Origin: Marinosulfonomonas sp.
Lineage (GTDB): Bacteria > Pseudomonadota > Alphaproteobacteria > Rhodobacterales > Rhodobacteraceae
Direction of reading: 5' to 3'
Assembly (NCBI GenBank): GCA_026989405.1
Contig: JALSJL010000293.1
Span: 1-15,213 of the forward strand
DNA: 15,213 nt
Under the pieces are notes generated by a model. That model was given only the letters and a program-made list of their open reading frames with translations. It made no database searches and was not told the origin of the DNA. Numbering within the stretch: the stretch's first letter is position 1; each line of letters opens with the position of its first letter. The translations under genes and the position numbers were made by a program. Shown here one piece after another: positions 7,326-14,131 of this stretch.

Positions 7326-7433
7326 TACTGCCGACAAAAATACCCGTGCGGAACAGGCTGGGAAGCCGATGGCCGTCGAAGAAGAAGCCGCCCTTGTCCG
7401 GGTTCCCGGGCAGGGGCGCGCCTTTTACGGGGA

Positions 7434-7469
7434 GGTTCTTTTTCGGACAAGTATCCCCGCCGGAGGCAA
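7434..7469 (-). repeat. 3'-end repeat element, copy 2 (inverted)
   Basis: On the minus strand it reads GCCTCCGGCGGGGATACTT, then GTCCGAAAAAGAACC. That is the same element as copy 1 with few changes, but facing the other way. It lies about 70 bases after the stop of the crotonase gene, on that gene's strand, and behind the hairpin 7477-7497. Confidence 0.6.
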
Positions 7470-7476
7470 TGACTGA

Positions 7477-7497
7477 GCCCCGGATGAAATCCGGGGC
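7477..7497 (-). terminator. 9-bp hairpin downstream of the crotonase gene
   Basis: On the minus strand GCCCCGGAT and ATCCGGGGC pair perfectly around a TTC loop, 42 bases after the crotonase stop. No T run follows directly; the repeat copy 2 follows after 7 bases. It is the most stable simple hairpin in this gap and a likely transcript end. Confidence 0.5.
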
Positions 7498-7510
7498 GAG
7501 GCATGGAAAT

Positions 7511-7539
7511 GGTGCCGGAGGCACCGCAATCCTGCGGTG
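7511..7539 (-). terminator. Two mutually exclusive hairpins touching the crotonase stop codon
   Basis: On the minus strand CACCGCA/TGCGGTG (7539-7522, loop GGAT) begins at the base after the TGA. GGTGCC/GGCACC (7525-7511, loop TCC) shares GGTG with it. Only one of the two can form at a time. No T run follows. Confidence 0.35.
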
Positions 7540-8337
7540 TCAGCGAAAATGTGGCGCACGTTTTTGCAGTCCGGCCATCACCGATTCAAGCTGATTTGGC
7601 TCTCCCATCAGGTCTGCCTGCAGCCGTGCTTCCAGGGCAAGTGAAGTCTTCGCATCCTCGGTCCATCCCCCATCTACAAGACGTTTGGCTGCGCGGACCG
7701 CATCCGGAGACCGTGTCATGAGTTCGCCGGCCAGCACCCGCGCCTGGGCCATCGGGTCTGCCGCCAGTCGCGTCACCAGGCCGATCTCATTTGCCTGCGC
7801 TCCATCCAGAATCTGCGCCGTCATGATCAGTTCTTTCGCAACATCTGCACGCACCAGCCGCGGCAGGCTTCGGGTGATGCCCATGTCAGGCACCAGCCCC
7901 CATTTCGCTTCCATCACAGACAGCTGTGCATTCGGGGCCGCAATGCGAAAATCCGCCGCCAATGCCAGTTGCATGCCGGCCCCAAAACACACCCCATCGA
8001 TCGCCGCAATTACGGGCACCTCCAGTTCCTGCCAACCCACAACAGGCTGCTGAAACCGGTTCGCAGCGCGCCCTTCCGGCGGGGTCAGCATCTCGGTCTT
8101 GATTTCGTCAAGGCGGGCAGCAAACTCACCGAACACCGAAAAGTCCAATCCCGAGGAGAAGCACCCTCCCGCGCCGGTAAGGACCACAGCACGCACCCCA
8201 TCGTCGCCGGCCAGACCGGCGCTTGCCGCCGCCAGCGCGTCAAACATTTCGAGCGTCCAGGCGTTCTTTTTCTCGGGCCGGTTCAGCATGACGATTGCCA
8301 AACCGTCTTCACGGGTAATCTTGACGACATCGTTCAT
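7540..8337 (-). CDS. Crotonase-family protein (enoyl-CoA hydratase/isomerase-like)
   Basis: A 265-residue soluble crotonase-fold protein, the normal family length, acting on a CoA thioester. The two oxyanion-hole segments are GGCFSSGLDF (57-66) and DGVCFGAGMQLALAADFRIA (114-133). Of the two catalytic carboxylates of enoyl-CoA hydratase, the second is kept (Glu143 in SVMEAKWGLVPD) but the first position is Gln123. An Asp follows 8 residues after Glu143 (Asp151), as in dienoyl-CoA isomerases (E-x7-D). Simple hydratase activity is therefore doubtful and isomerase-type chemistry is possible; this alignment is from memory. The ATG at 8337 has AAGGAG 8 bases upstream. The gene lies 63 bases behind polA on the same strand, with a weak hairpin between. 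No pathway partner is next to it. Confidence 0.88.
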   Translation of the reverse strand: MNDVVKITREDGLAIVMLNRPEKKNAWTLEMFDALAAASAGLAGDDGVRAVVLTGAGGCFSSGLDFSVFGEFAARLDEIKTEMLTPPEGRAANRFQQPVVGWQELEVPVIAAIDGVCFGAGMQLALAADFRIAAPNAQLSVMEAKWGLVPDMGITRSLPRLVRADVAKELIMTAQILDGAQANEIGLVTRLAADPMAQARVLAGELMTRSPDAVRAAKRLVDGGWTEDAKTSLALEARLQADLMGEPNQLESVMAGLQKRAPHFR

Positions 8338-8372
8338 ATCCCCGACTCCTTCAATGAGTGGATCATCAAGAA

Positions 8373-8388
8373 TGGCAGACCACTGCCA
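8373..8388 (-). terminator. Weak hairpin after polA
   Basis: TGGCAG and CTGCCA pair around a 4-base loop, followed on the minus strand by ATTCTTG. It lies 13 bases after the polA stop. The short T-rich tail makes partial termination possible before the crotonase gene. Confidence 0.35.
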
Positions 8389-8400
8389 ACCCCGGCGCCA

Positions 8401-11216
8401 TCAATGCGCCTCTGCCCAGTTCTTGCCGCGCCCCGCGTCCACCGTCAGCGGAACCGACAACTGAACTGCCGGCATCGGCGCGCCTTCCATCACCGCACGC
8501 GCCGTGGCCTCCAGATCGGTGGCCGCGGCCTCATCCACCTCGAAGATCAGCTCATCATGAACCTGCAGCAGCATCTTCGCCGGCAACCCGGCAATCGCCT
8601 CGGGCATTTTCACCATCGCGCGCCGGATCACATCGGCAGCCGTTCCCTGGATCGGCGCGTTGATTGCCGCACGCCGGGCAAAACCCGCATGCGGGCCGCG
8701 GGCATTGATTTGTGGCGTGTGGATGCGCCGGCCAAAAAGTGTCTGGACGTATTCATGCTGTTTGGCAAAGGCGATGGTGTTGTCCATATAGGCGCGGATA
8801 CCCGGAAAACGCTCGAAATATCGGTCGATAAATTCCTGCGCCTCCTTGCGCGGAATGCGCAGATTTCGCGCAAGCCCATAGCCCGAGATGCCGTAGATCA
8901 CCCCGAAATTGATCGCCTTGGCCTTGCGGCGGATTTCGGGCGTCATCTGATCAAGCGGGACTTCGAACATTTCCGAGGCAGTCATCGCATGAATGTCCAA
9001 GCCCTGCCGGAATGCCTCTTTCAGCGCGTCGATGTCTGCGATATGGGCAAGAATGCGCAGCTCGATCTGCGAATAATCCAGCGAAACCAGCACTTTGCCT
9101 TCATCGGCCACAAAGGCTTCGCGAATGCGGCGGCCTTCTTCGGTGCGCACCGGGATGTTCTGCAGATTCGGGTCTGTCGAGGCCAGACGCCCGGTATTGG
9201 CACCAGCAATCATGTAGGATGTGTGAACACGGCCGGTTTCAGGATTTATGTGCTCCTGCAATGCGTCGGTGTAGGTCGATTTCAGCTTGGCCAATTGCCG
9301 CCAGTCAAGAATGCGCGCGGCCAGTTCGGCCCCCGGACCGCCCTCGGCCGCAATGTCTTCCAGCACATCGGCACCGGTGGCATAGGCGCCGGTCTTGCCC
9401 TTCTTGCCGCCCTCGACACCCAGCTTGTCAAACAGGATCTCGCCGATCTGCTTGGGGCTCGCGATATTGAACTCCTGCCCCGCAAGTTCATGAATCTCGG
9501 CCTCCAGCGCCGCCATTTTCTGCGCAAATGCGTTCGACATCCGACTGAGCACTTCGCGGTCAACCTTGACGCCAGCCATTTCCATCTCGGCCAGCACCGG
9601 AACCAACGGGCGCTCTTCGGTCTCATAGATCGTGGTGGCCTTCTCGCGGTGCAGGCGCGGCTTGAACAGCTCCCACAGGCGCAGGGTGATATCGGCGTCT
9701 TCGGCTGCGTATTTCACGGCATCTTTCACCGGCACCCGGTCAAAGGTGATTGCCGACTTGCCCGAGCCGAGCAGCGGCTTGATCGGGATCGGGATATGAT
9801 CGAGATAACGCTCGGACAGGGCATCCATGCCGTGGTTGTGCAGCCCCGCATGCATGGCATAGCTCAACAGCATGGTATCGTCGATCGGCGCGACGCTGAC
9901 CCCGTTACGGGCAAATATCTTGGCGTCGTATTTCATGTTCTGACCGACCTTCATGACCGCGTCGTCTTCCAGAACGGGCCGCAGCATGTCCAGCACCTGC
10001 GACGGGTCCATCTGTCCTTCGGCCAATTCATCCGAACCAAACAGGTCGTCGGTGGCCGAAGCCTTGTGGGTCAGAGGAATGTAGCAGGCCTGCCCTGGCT
10101 CCACAGCCAGCGAAATGCCCACGAGGTCGGCGCGCATTTCGTCAAGCGCGGTGGTTTCGGTATCCACCGCCACCCAGCCGCGCGCATTGATCCGGTCAAG
10201 CCAGACCTGCAGGGCATCGGCATCCTTGACCCATTCGTAGGCATCAGGGTCGAACGGCACGGCCGCAATCTCGGGGTCGGGCTCAACCTCGGGCTCGGGG
10301 ATGGCAGGCGGCTCAACGCCAAGTTTTTCGGCAATGCGCTTTGCGAGCGTGCGGAATTCCATCTCGGCAAGAAACGCCAGCAATTTCTCCGGGTCGGGTT
10401 CTTTCACTTCCAGATCGCACAGGGTGAAATCCAGTTCCATGTCGCAGTCGAGCTTTACCAGTTCGCGCGACAGGCGGATCAGCTCGGCGTTTTCCTGCAG
10501 GGACTGGCGGCGTTTGGGCTGTTTGATTTCTTCCGCATGGGCCAGAAGGTTTTCAACGTCACCGTATTCGTTGATCAGCAGCGCCGCGGTCTTGACCCCG
10601 ATCCCCGGAGCCCCGGGGATGTTGTCAACACTGTCGCCCGCCAGCGCCTGAACATCCACGACCTTTCCGGCGGCACCCCGAACTTGGCTTCGACACCCTC
10701 GCGATCAATGCGGGTGTTTTTCATCGGGTCGAGCATTTCGACACCATCGCCGACAAGCTGCATCAGATCCTTGTCGGATGACACGATGGTCACGCGCCCG
10801 CCCTTGTCTCGCGCCTGGCAGGCGAGGGTCGCGATGATGTCATCGGCCTCGAAGCCTTCCTTTTCGATACAGGCCACATTGAACGCCCTGGTCGCTTCGC
10901 GCACCAGCGGAAACTGCGGCACCAGGTCTTCGGGCGGCGGCGGGCGGTTGGCCTTGTATTTGTCATACAACTCGTTGCGAAAGGTCTCGCCGGAAAAATC
11001 AAAAATCACGGCAGCATGGGTCGGCGCATCCGGGCCGCGATTGTCTTCGATCACCTTGAACAACATGTTGCAAAACCCGTGCACGGCCCCGACCGGCAAC
11101 CCGTCAGACTTGCGTGTCAGAGGCGGCAACGCATGGTAAGCGCGGAAAATGAAGGCCGATCCGTCGATCAGGTGCAGGTGGTGCCCCTTGCCAAAACACG
11201 TGTCATTTTCTACCAT
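8401..11216 (-). pseudogene. polA: DNA polymerase I, interrupted by a one-base frameshift
   Basis: Read across one missing base, this encodes a complete 938-residue DNA polymerase I, which fills gaps in repair and removes Okazaki primers. Frame 1 (ATG at 11216) gives the 5'-nuclease part: HLHLIDGSAFIFRAYHALPP, then FEADDIIATLA and VSSDKDLMQLV. After Glu184 the frame is lost; it would run on to a stop at 10575. The other frame resumes at once with VVDVQALAGDSVDNIPG, the helix-hairpin-helix part. Then come a proofreading domain with its metal residues (VDTETT at about 351-356, NMKYD, YAAEDAD) and the polymerase domain: DYSQIELR (714-721), RRKAKAINFGVIYG (763-776) and VHDE (886-889). Inserting one A in the AAA run (10664-10666) restores the protein exactly. 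All motifs are intact, so a sequencing error or a very recent mutation is more likely than decay. In the raw reading a Klenow-like fragment could start at GTG 10659. Confidence 0.9.
11188..11216 (+). promoter_or_regulatory. Probable promoter of the secreted-protein gene, lying on the polA start
   Basis: TTGCCA (11188-11193, 5 of 6 matches to TTGACA) and TACCAT (11211-11216, 4 of 6 to TATAAT) are spaced by exactly 17 bases. Transcription would start near 11223, about 33 bases before the ATG at 11256. The -10 box includes the polA start codon on the other strand. The spacer contains the 8-base palindrome ACACGTGT (11196-11203). Confidence 0.5.
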
Positions 11217-11255
11217 TTCCCGACCGATGCTCCTGTTCGATTGCCCCTTAGTGCC

Positions 11256-11747
11256 ATGCCCCGATTGTTTGTTCCAGTAAGTGTTTTCGTCTTTCTTCAA
11301 CTGGCGGCGCTGGCTGCGATTGCGCAATCGGGCCAGTTGTCGGCGCGCACCTGCCCGACCACGGATGATCAGAACAACTGCGTGCGCATCCTGGCCTGCA
11401 TCGGCCAGCAAGGAAACTGGTTCAATGGCCGGGCCTACGGCCGCGGCAAGGGCGCGCTGCTTGGGGTGACCAGTGACGGGGCGCAATGCACCGGTGTCTG
11501 GACCTCGCGCAATGCGGTGGGGTTGGGGCAGGCGATGGTTCAATGCGATGACGGCATGCGCGTAACCGTGCTCTATACCTATCAGGACGAATACACCGGA
11601 ACCGCGATCGGGCGCGGCGTCAGCAACAGGGGTGAGATCGTCCGGGCCTGGTCCGGGCTGAATGTGCTCGATTACCTGCGCGACCCGGAAAGCGCGTCAC
11701 CGGAGGTGTCGCTGCCCTGCGGCCCGGTCGATATCCCGATCAGCTAG
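11256..11747 (+). CDS. Small secreted protein with six cysteines, function unknown
   Basis: A 163-residue protein I do not recognise as a named family. It begins with a clear Sec signal peptide (MPRLFVPVSVFVFLQLAALA), probably cut after AIA at residue 23. The mature part has six Cys (33, 42, 48, 78, 97, 155), enough for three disulfide bonds in the periplasm or outside. The middle has Gly-spaced, MORN-like beta patterns: NGRAYGRGKG (58-67), DGAQCTGVW (74-82), then YTGTAIGRGVSNRGE (113-127). It has no lipobox and no further membrane helix. The ATG at 11256 was chosen because the signal peptide starts there; no good ribosome site precedes it. It is divergent from polA (39 bases between the starts) and its end overlaps the end of the convergent zinc-finger gene by 8 bases. 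Confidence 0.75.
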   Translation: MPRLFVPVSVFVFLQLAALAAIAQSGQLSARTCPTTDDQNNCVRILACIGQQGNWFNGRAYGRGKGALLGVTSDGAQCTGVWTSRNAVGLGQAMVQCDDGMRVTVLYTYQDEYTGTAIGRGVSNRGEIVRAWSGLNVLDYLRDPESASPEVSLPCGPVDIPIS

Positions 11748-11928
11748 CCTTGACCTCGTCGGCCTTGGAGCGATGAATGAATTTCTTGTCGCAATAGCCG
11801 CATTCCACCCAGCCCTTGTCATGCGGAATCTGCAGCCAGACGCGAGGATGCCCCAGCGCGCCTTCGCCACCGTCGCAGGCAATGCGCCACTTGTCGACAA
11901 TCTCGGTTTCCGGGGCTTCGACGCTCAT
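11740..11928 (-). CDS. Small zinc-finger protein, NDUFS6-like (zf-CHCC)
   Basis: A 62-residue protein with a CHCC zinc-binding pattern: Cys18, His27, Cys43 and Cys46, in ACDGGEGALGHPRVWLQIP followed by CGYCDKKF. The GALGHP ... CGYC pattern is that of the C-terminal domain of NDUFS6, an accessory subunit of complex I that alphaproteobacteria share with mitochondria. It may therefore bind complex I on its cytoplasmic arm. The start at 11928 has GAGG 6 bases upstream; in-frame ATGs further up (11940, 11970) are less well supported. A likely promoter lies at 11977-12004. It converges on the secreted-protein gene and overlaps it by 8 bases at the 3' end. No complex I genes are nearby. Confidence 0.85.
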   Translation of the reverse strand: MSVEAPETEIVDKWRIACDGGEGALGHPRVWLQIPHDKGWVECGYCDKKFIHRSKADEVKAS

Positions 11929-11976
11929 GCTATGCCTCATGCTTGCGCGGCCCAGGCCGCCAGGTATCACCGCGCC

Positions 11977-12004
11977 ATGATAGCAAGCCCGCGGCCAGCC
12001 GCAA
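11977..12004 (-). promoter_or_regulatory. Probable promoter of the zinc-finger gene
   Basis: On the minus strand TTGCGG (12004-11999) and TATCAT (11982-11977, 5 of 6 matches to TATAAT) are 16 bases apart. A transcript would start near 11970, about 42 bases before the ATG at 11928. It lies in the 90-base gap after the HIT gene, which has no clear terminator. Confidence 0.45.
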
Positions 12005-12018
12005 CACCGAAGGCATGC

Positions 12019-12399
12019 TCAGCGCGCTGGTTGCAGCATCCGTCCCAGCATGTGCCCGCCGATCACATGCACATGCAGATGTGGCACTTCCTGAACGCCG
12101 TCCGCGCCGGCGTTGGCAATCAGGCGGTAGCCGTCGCCCCGGTCGGCCGCCACGCCGGTCATCCGGCACACTTCACCGATTGCGCGGTTGAAATCGACAA
12201 TCTCGGCGTCGCTGGCTTCGGCTGCGAAATGGTCAAATGTCGCGTAGGGGCCCTTGGGGATCACCAACACATGGGTCGGCGCCTGGGCGTTGATGTCACG
12301 AAACGCAAGCGAATGCTCGGTTTCCAGAACCGTGTCGTTGGGAATTTCGCCGCGCAGGATTTTCGCGAAGATATTCTGGTCATCATAGGTGTAGGCCAT
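12019..12399 (-). CDS. HIT-family nucleotide-binding hydrolase (HinT-like)
   Basis: A 126-residue cytoplasmic protein of the histidine-triad superfamily, close in length and layout to HinT. The triad is HLHVHVIGG with His107, His109 and His111. The preceding conserved Asn97 lies in IANAGADGVQEVPHLH, and the N-terminal NIFAKILRGEIP (9-20) is typical of the HinT branch. Such enzymes cleave phosphoramidate or acyl-adenylate bonds in AMP conjugates; the natural substrate here cannot be read from the sequence. The ATG at 12399 follows the stop of the glycosyltransferase by 8 bases, and its ribosome site (GAGGA) overlaps that stop codon, so the two are translated from one mRNA. A functional link to the glycosyltransferase is not implied by family knowledge. 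Confidence 0.92.
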   Translation of the reverse strand: MAYTYDDQNIFAKILRGEIPNDTVLETEHSLAFRDINAQAPTHVLVIPKGPYATFDHFAAEASDAEIVDFNRAIGEVCRMTGVAADRGDGYRLIANAGADGVQEVPHLHVHVIGGHMLGRMLQPAR

Positions 12400-12407
12400 A
12401 AGGTTCC

Positions 12408-13985
12408 TCAGTCTGCAAACAGGTAGTCTTTTGCCGCGATCTCTTGCGCCTGGTCGAGGCTCAGCCCGAAAAACTCGGCCAAAGGGGCGGCATTTTCTTC
12501 AGGTGTCACCCATTCGCGCAGGCGATAGTAATGCGCGAAGTTCTCATCCTTGATCTCATCGGCTTCGTGGTAGACATCGGCCCGGATCGTCGGCAGCAGT
12601 TGCTCGACCGTGTCGCGGCTGGCGCGTTCGCCCAGCAGGCCGACGCGTTTGGCGTGACCGATCAGGTAATCATCGCTGAAGGCACACTCGATCTGCAGCA
12701 GCTTGGTTTTCGAACGATCCGTGTAGAAATCACGCAGCAGGTCCATGTTGCCGGTATCGAGGCAAAAGACCAACCTGTCGGTTTCATAATAGTCGAACAA
12801 CATGCGCATCAACGCCCGCCGGTGCCGGGTGCGTTTGGCCAGGGTTTTCTGGATGCCGCCAAGGTCGGGTAGCGGGGCGCCTTCTTCATCGAAGACGTAT
12901 TCGACGACGGGAAGGTTCGACACCTGCCGCAATTCGTGCAACAGGCGCTTGGCCACGTGCCATTTCTTGCAGGTGACGATCATCAGTTCGCGGTCGCGCC
13001 CCAGCGTGCTTTCGGTTTCCCAGAACCGCGGCGCGAAACGGCGCCCTTCGCGCCCCCGCATCGTCAGGAACTTGTAGAGGCTGCGCCCTTCGTTCGAAAT
13101 CTCGAATGTCGCGCCCTTTTCCGCCCAGAGATCACCCAGCCGCGATTTCAGGTCTTTGGCTTCCGGCGATATCTTGCGCGCGAATAGAAAGTCCTGGCTG
13201 AGCAGCAGGTCGTAGTGGTCGTTGTAGAAGGTGACCGGCATGCCATAGTCGGAAAACATCAGGAAAGTGAGCGTGCGCGAGCGGATTTCCTGCTCTGGCA
13301 CCAGGTGGCGCACGACGGTCTGGAAAAAGGTCTCATCCGGAATCCAGGTGGTGCGAAAGAACCGCATCACGTCGCGCCGCTGGCGGGTGAAATCGAGAAT
13401 CCATTCGATCGTGCGCCGGCGCAGACACCACCACTGGCTGCCGATCATGATCTGCAGGTCATCGGGTATCTTGCGGGTCAGGCCGAGCTTTCGTTGCAGG
13501 TTGAAACTGGTGTAAAACAGTCTCTTGCGTTTGCGTTCGTTGAAGAAATGGCGGTAGATCAGGCGTTCTTCCTTTAGTCCGGTCTTGATCCAGTCACTTT
13601 CGAAATAGTCGAAGCTTTCGATATAGTCGACATCGTCACGGTCGAGAAATTCATGCGCGTATTCAGCCGACTTGATGGCCATGCAGTCGCCGCTGAGCAT
13701 GTAAAAATGCGTGGCCCGCGGAAAGGCCAGTTCGGCGGCCTCGACGGCATGGAGCGTGGCCTGCACAAGGCTCCATTCGCCCCAGCCACATTTGATGCGT
13801 TTGCGCGCAAATGCAACGTTGGGGTTATCGCCCAGGGCGGCCGTGATTTGCTCGAAATCCGCGCGGCTGGCGCGCGCGTCGAAATGGATCGCCAGGTAGT
13901 CGCCCGCCGCCGTCAGGCGCGTCGCCTGATCGATGATCGCCGCCGGATCCTTGTGGCAGAGCAGAATGAAGGCGATTTTGGCCAT
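12408..13985 (-). CDS. GT14-type beta-1,6-N-acetylglucosaminyltransferase-like protein with an extra C-terminal domain
   Basis: A 525-residue protein in two parts. Residues 1-290 resemble the Core-2/I-branching (GT14) fold: MAKIAFILLCHKDP at the N-terminus, AIHFDAR (32-38), GWGEWSLVQATLHAV (67-81), HFYMLSGDC (93-101), GSQWWCLRR (182-190) and IPDETFFQTV (215-224). Glu218 stands where the catalytic Glu of this family lies. Residues about 300-525 form a second domain without a motif I can assign; I recall such fusions in Rhodobacteraceae under a DUF name (DUF5927/DUF5928) but cannot verify it. No signal peptide or membrane helix, so it probably acts in the cytoplasm on a polysaccharide or lipid-linked glycan. 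The ATG at 13985 starts the homology, though its ribosome site is weak. It is divergent from a sulfotransferase and followed by a HIT gene. Confidence 0.85.
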   Translation of the reverse strand: MAKIAFILLCHKDPAAIIDQATRLTAAGDYLAIHFDARASRADFEQITAALGDNPNVAFARKRIKCGWGEWSLVQATLHAVEAAELAFPRATHFYMLSGDCMAIKSAEYAHEFLDRDDVDYIESFDYFESDWIKTGLKEERLIYRHFFNERKRKRLFYTSFNLQRKLGLTRKIPDDLQIMIGSQWWCLRRRTIEWILDFTRQRRDVMRFFRTTWIPDETFFQTVVRHLVPEQEIRSRTLTFLMFSDYGMPVTFYNDHYDLLLSQDFLFARKISPEAKDLKSRLGDLWAEKGATFEISNEGRSLYKFLTMRGREGRRFAPRFWETESTLGRDRELMIVTCKKWHVAKRLLHELRQVSNLPVVEYVFDEEGAPLPDLGGIQKTLAKRTRHRRALMRMLFDYYETDRLVFCLDTGNMDLLRDFYTDRSKTKLLQIECAFSDDYLIGHAKRVGLLGERASRDTVEQLLPTIRADVYHEADEIKDENFAHYYRLREWVTPEENAAPLAEFFGLSLDQAQEIAAKDYLFAD

Positions 13986-14008
13986 ATCGGAAACGAATTT
14001 CCCCTTGT

Positions 14009-14016
14009 TTAACCAT
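14009..14016. promoter_or_regulatory. CtrA half-site-like sequence in the divergent promoter region
   Basis: TTAACCAT equals the half-site described for the cell-cycle regulator CtrA in Caulobacter. It lies 24 bases before the glycosyltransferase start and 116 before the sulfotransferase start. The second half of a full TTAA-N7-TTAA site is absent. The overlapping octamer AACCATTG occurs twice here (14011-14018 and 14039-14046). An 8-base match can arise by chance. Confidence 0.25.
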
Positions 14017-14131
14017 TGTTCGCATAGATAACGTGAAGAACCATTGAAAAAACAGGGTTTCTTTGTTTTTTTGCCGTATACCGGTGCGACACAGTGCCGG
14101 TGGCGGGTGAAATTGAAGGTAGGCGTCGACA

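Larger units (their letters stand above)
7233..7539. other. Intergenic region between convergent kpsE and crotonase genes
   Basis: This stretch holds no credible gene. From left to right it contains a hairpin at 7270-7284, a repeat copy in plus orientation (7291-7325), and a hairpin-prone stretch near 7390-7418 (nine pairs including G-U). Then come an inverted repeat copy (7434-7469), a 9-bp hairpin (7477-7497) and two overlapping hairpins touching the crotonase stop (7511-7539). It looks like two opposed transcript ends placed tail to tail. Confidence 0.6.

Noticed and set aside
7291..7469. The two inverted repeat copies as ends of an insertion sequence.
   Set aside because: Only about 110 bases lie between them, with no transposase and no target duplication seen. 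The third copy stands alone at another gene end.
10657..10670. Programmed ribosomal frameshifting in polA.
   Set aside because: The run is only three A residues, there is no slippery heptamer, and polA is not known to use frameshifting; a missing base explains the data more simply.
7969..11139. A 1056-codon open frame on the plus strand.
   Set aside because: It is antisense to polA and part of the crotonase gene. The polA reading has all catalytic motifs; this frame has none.
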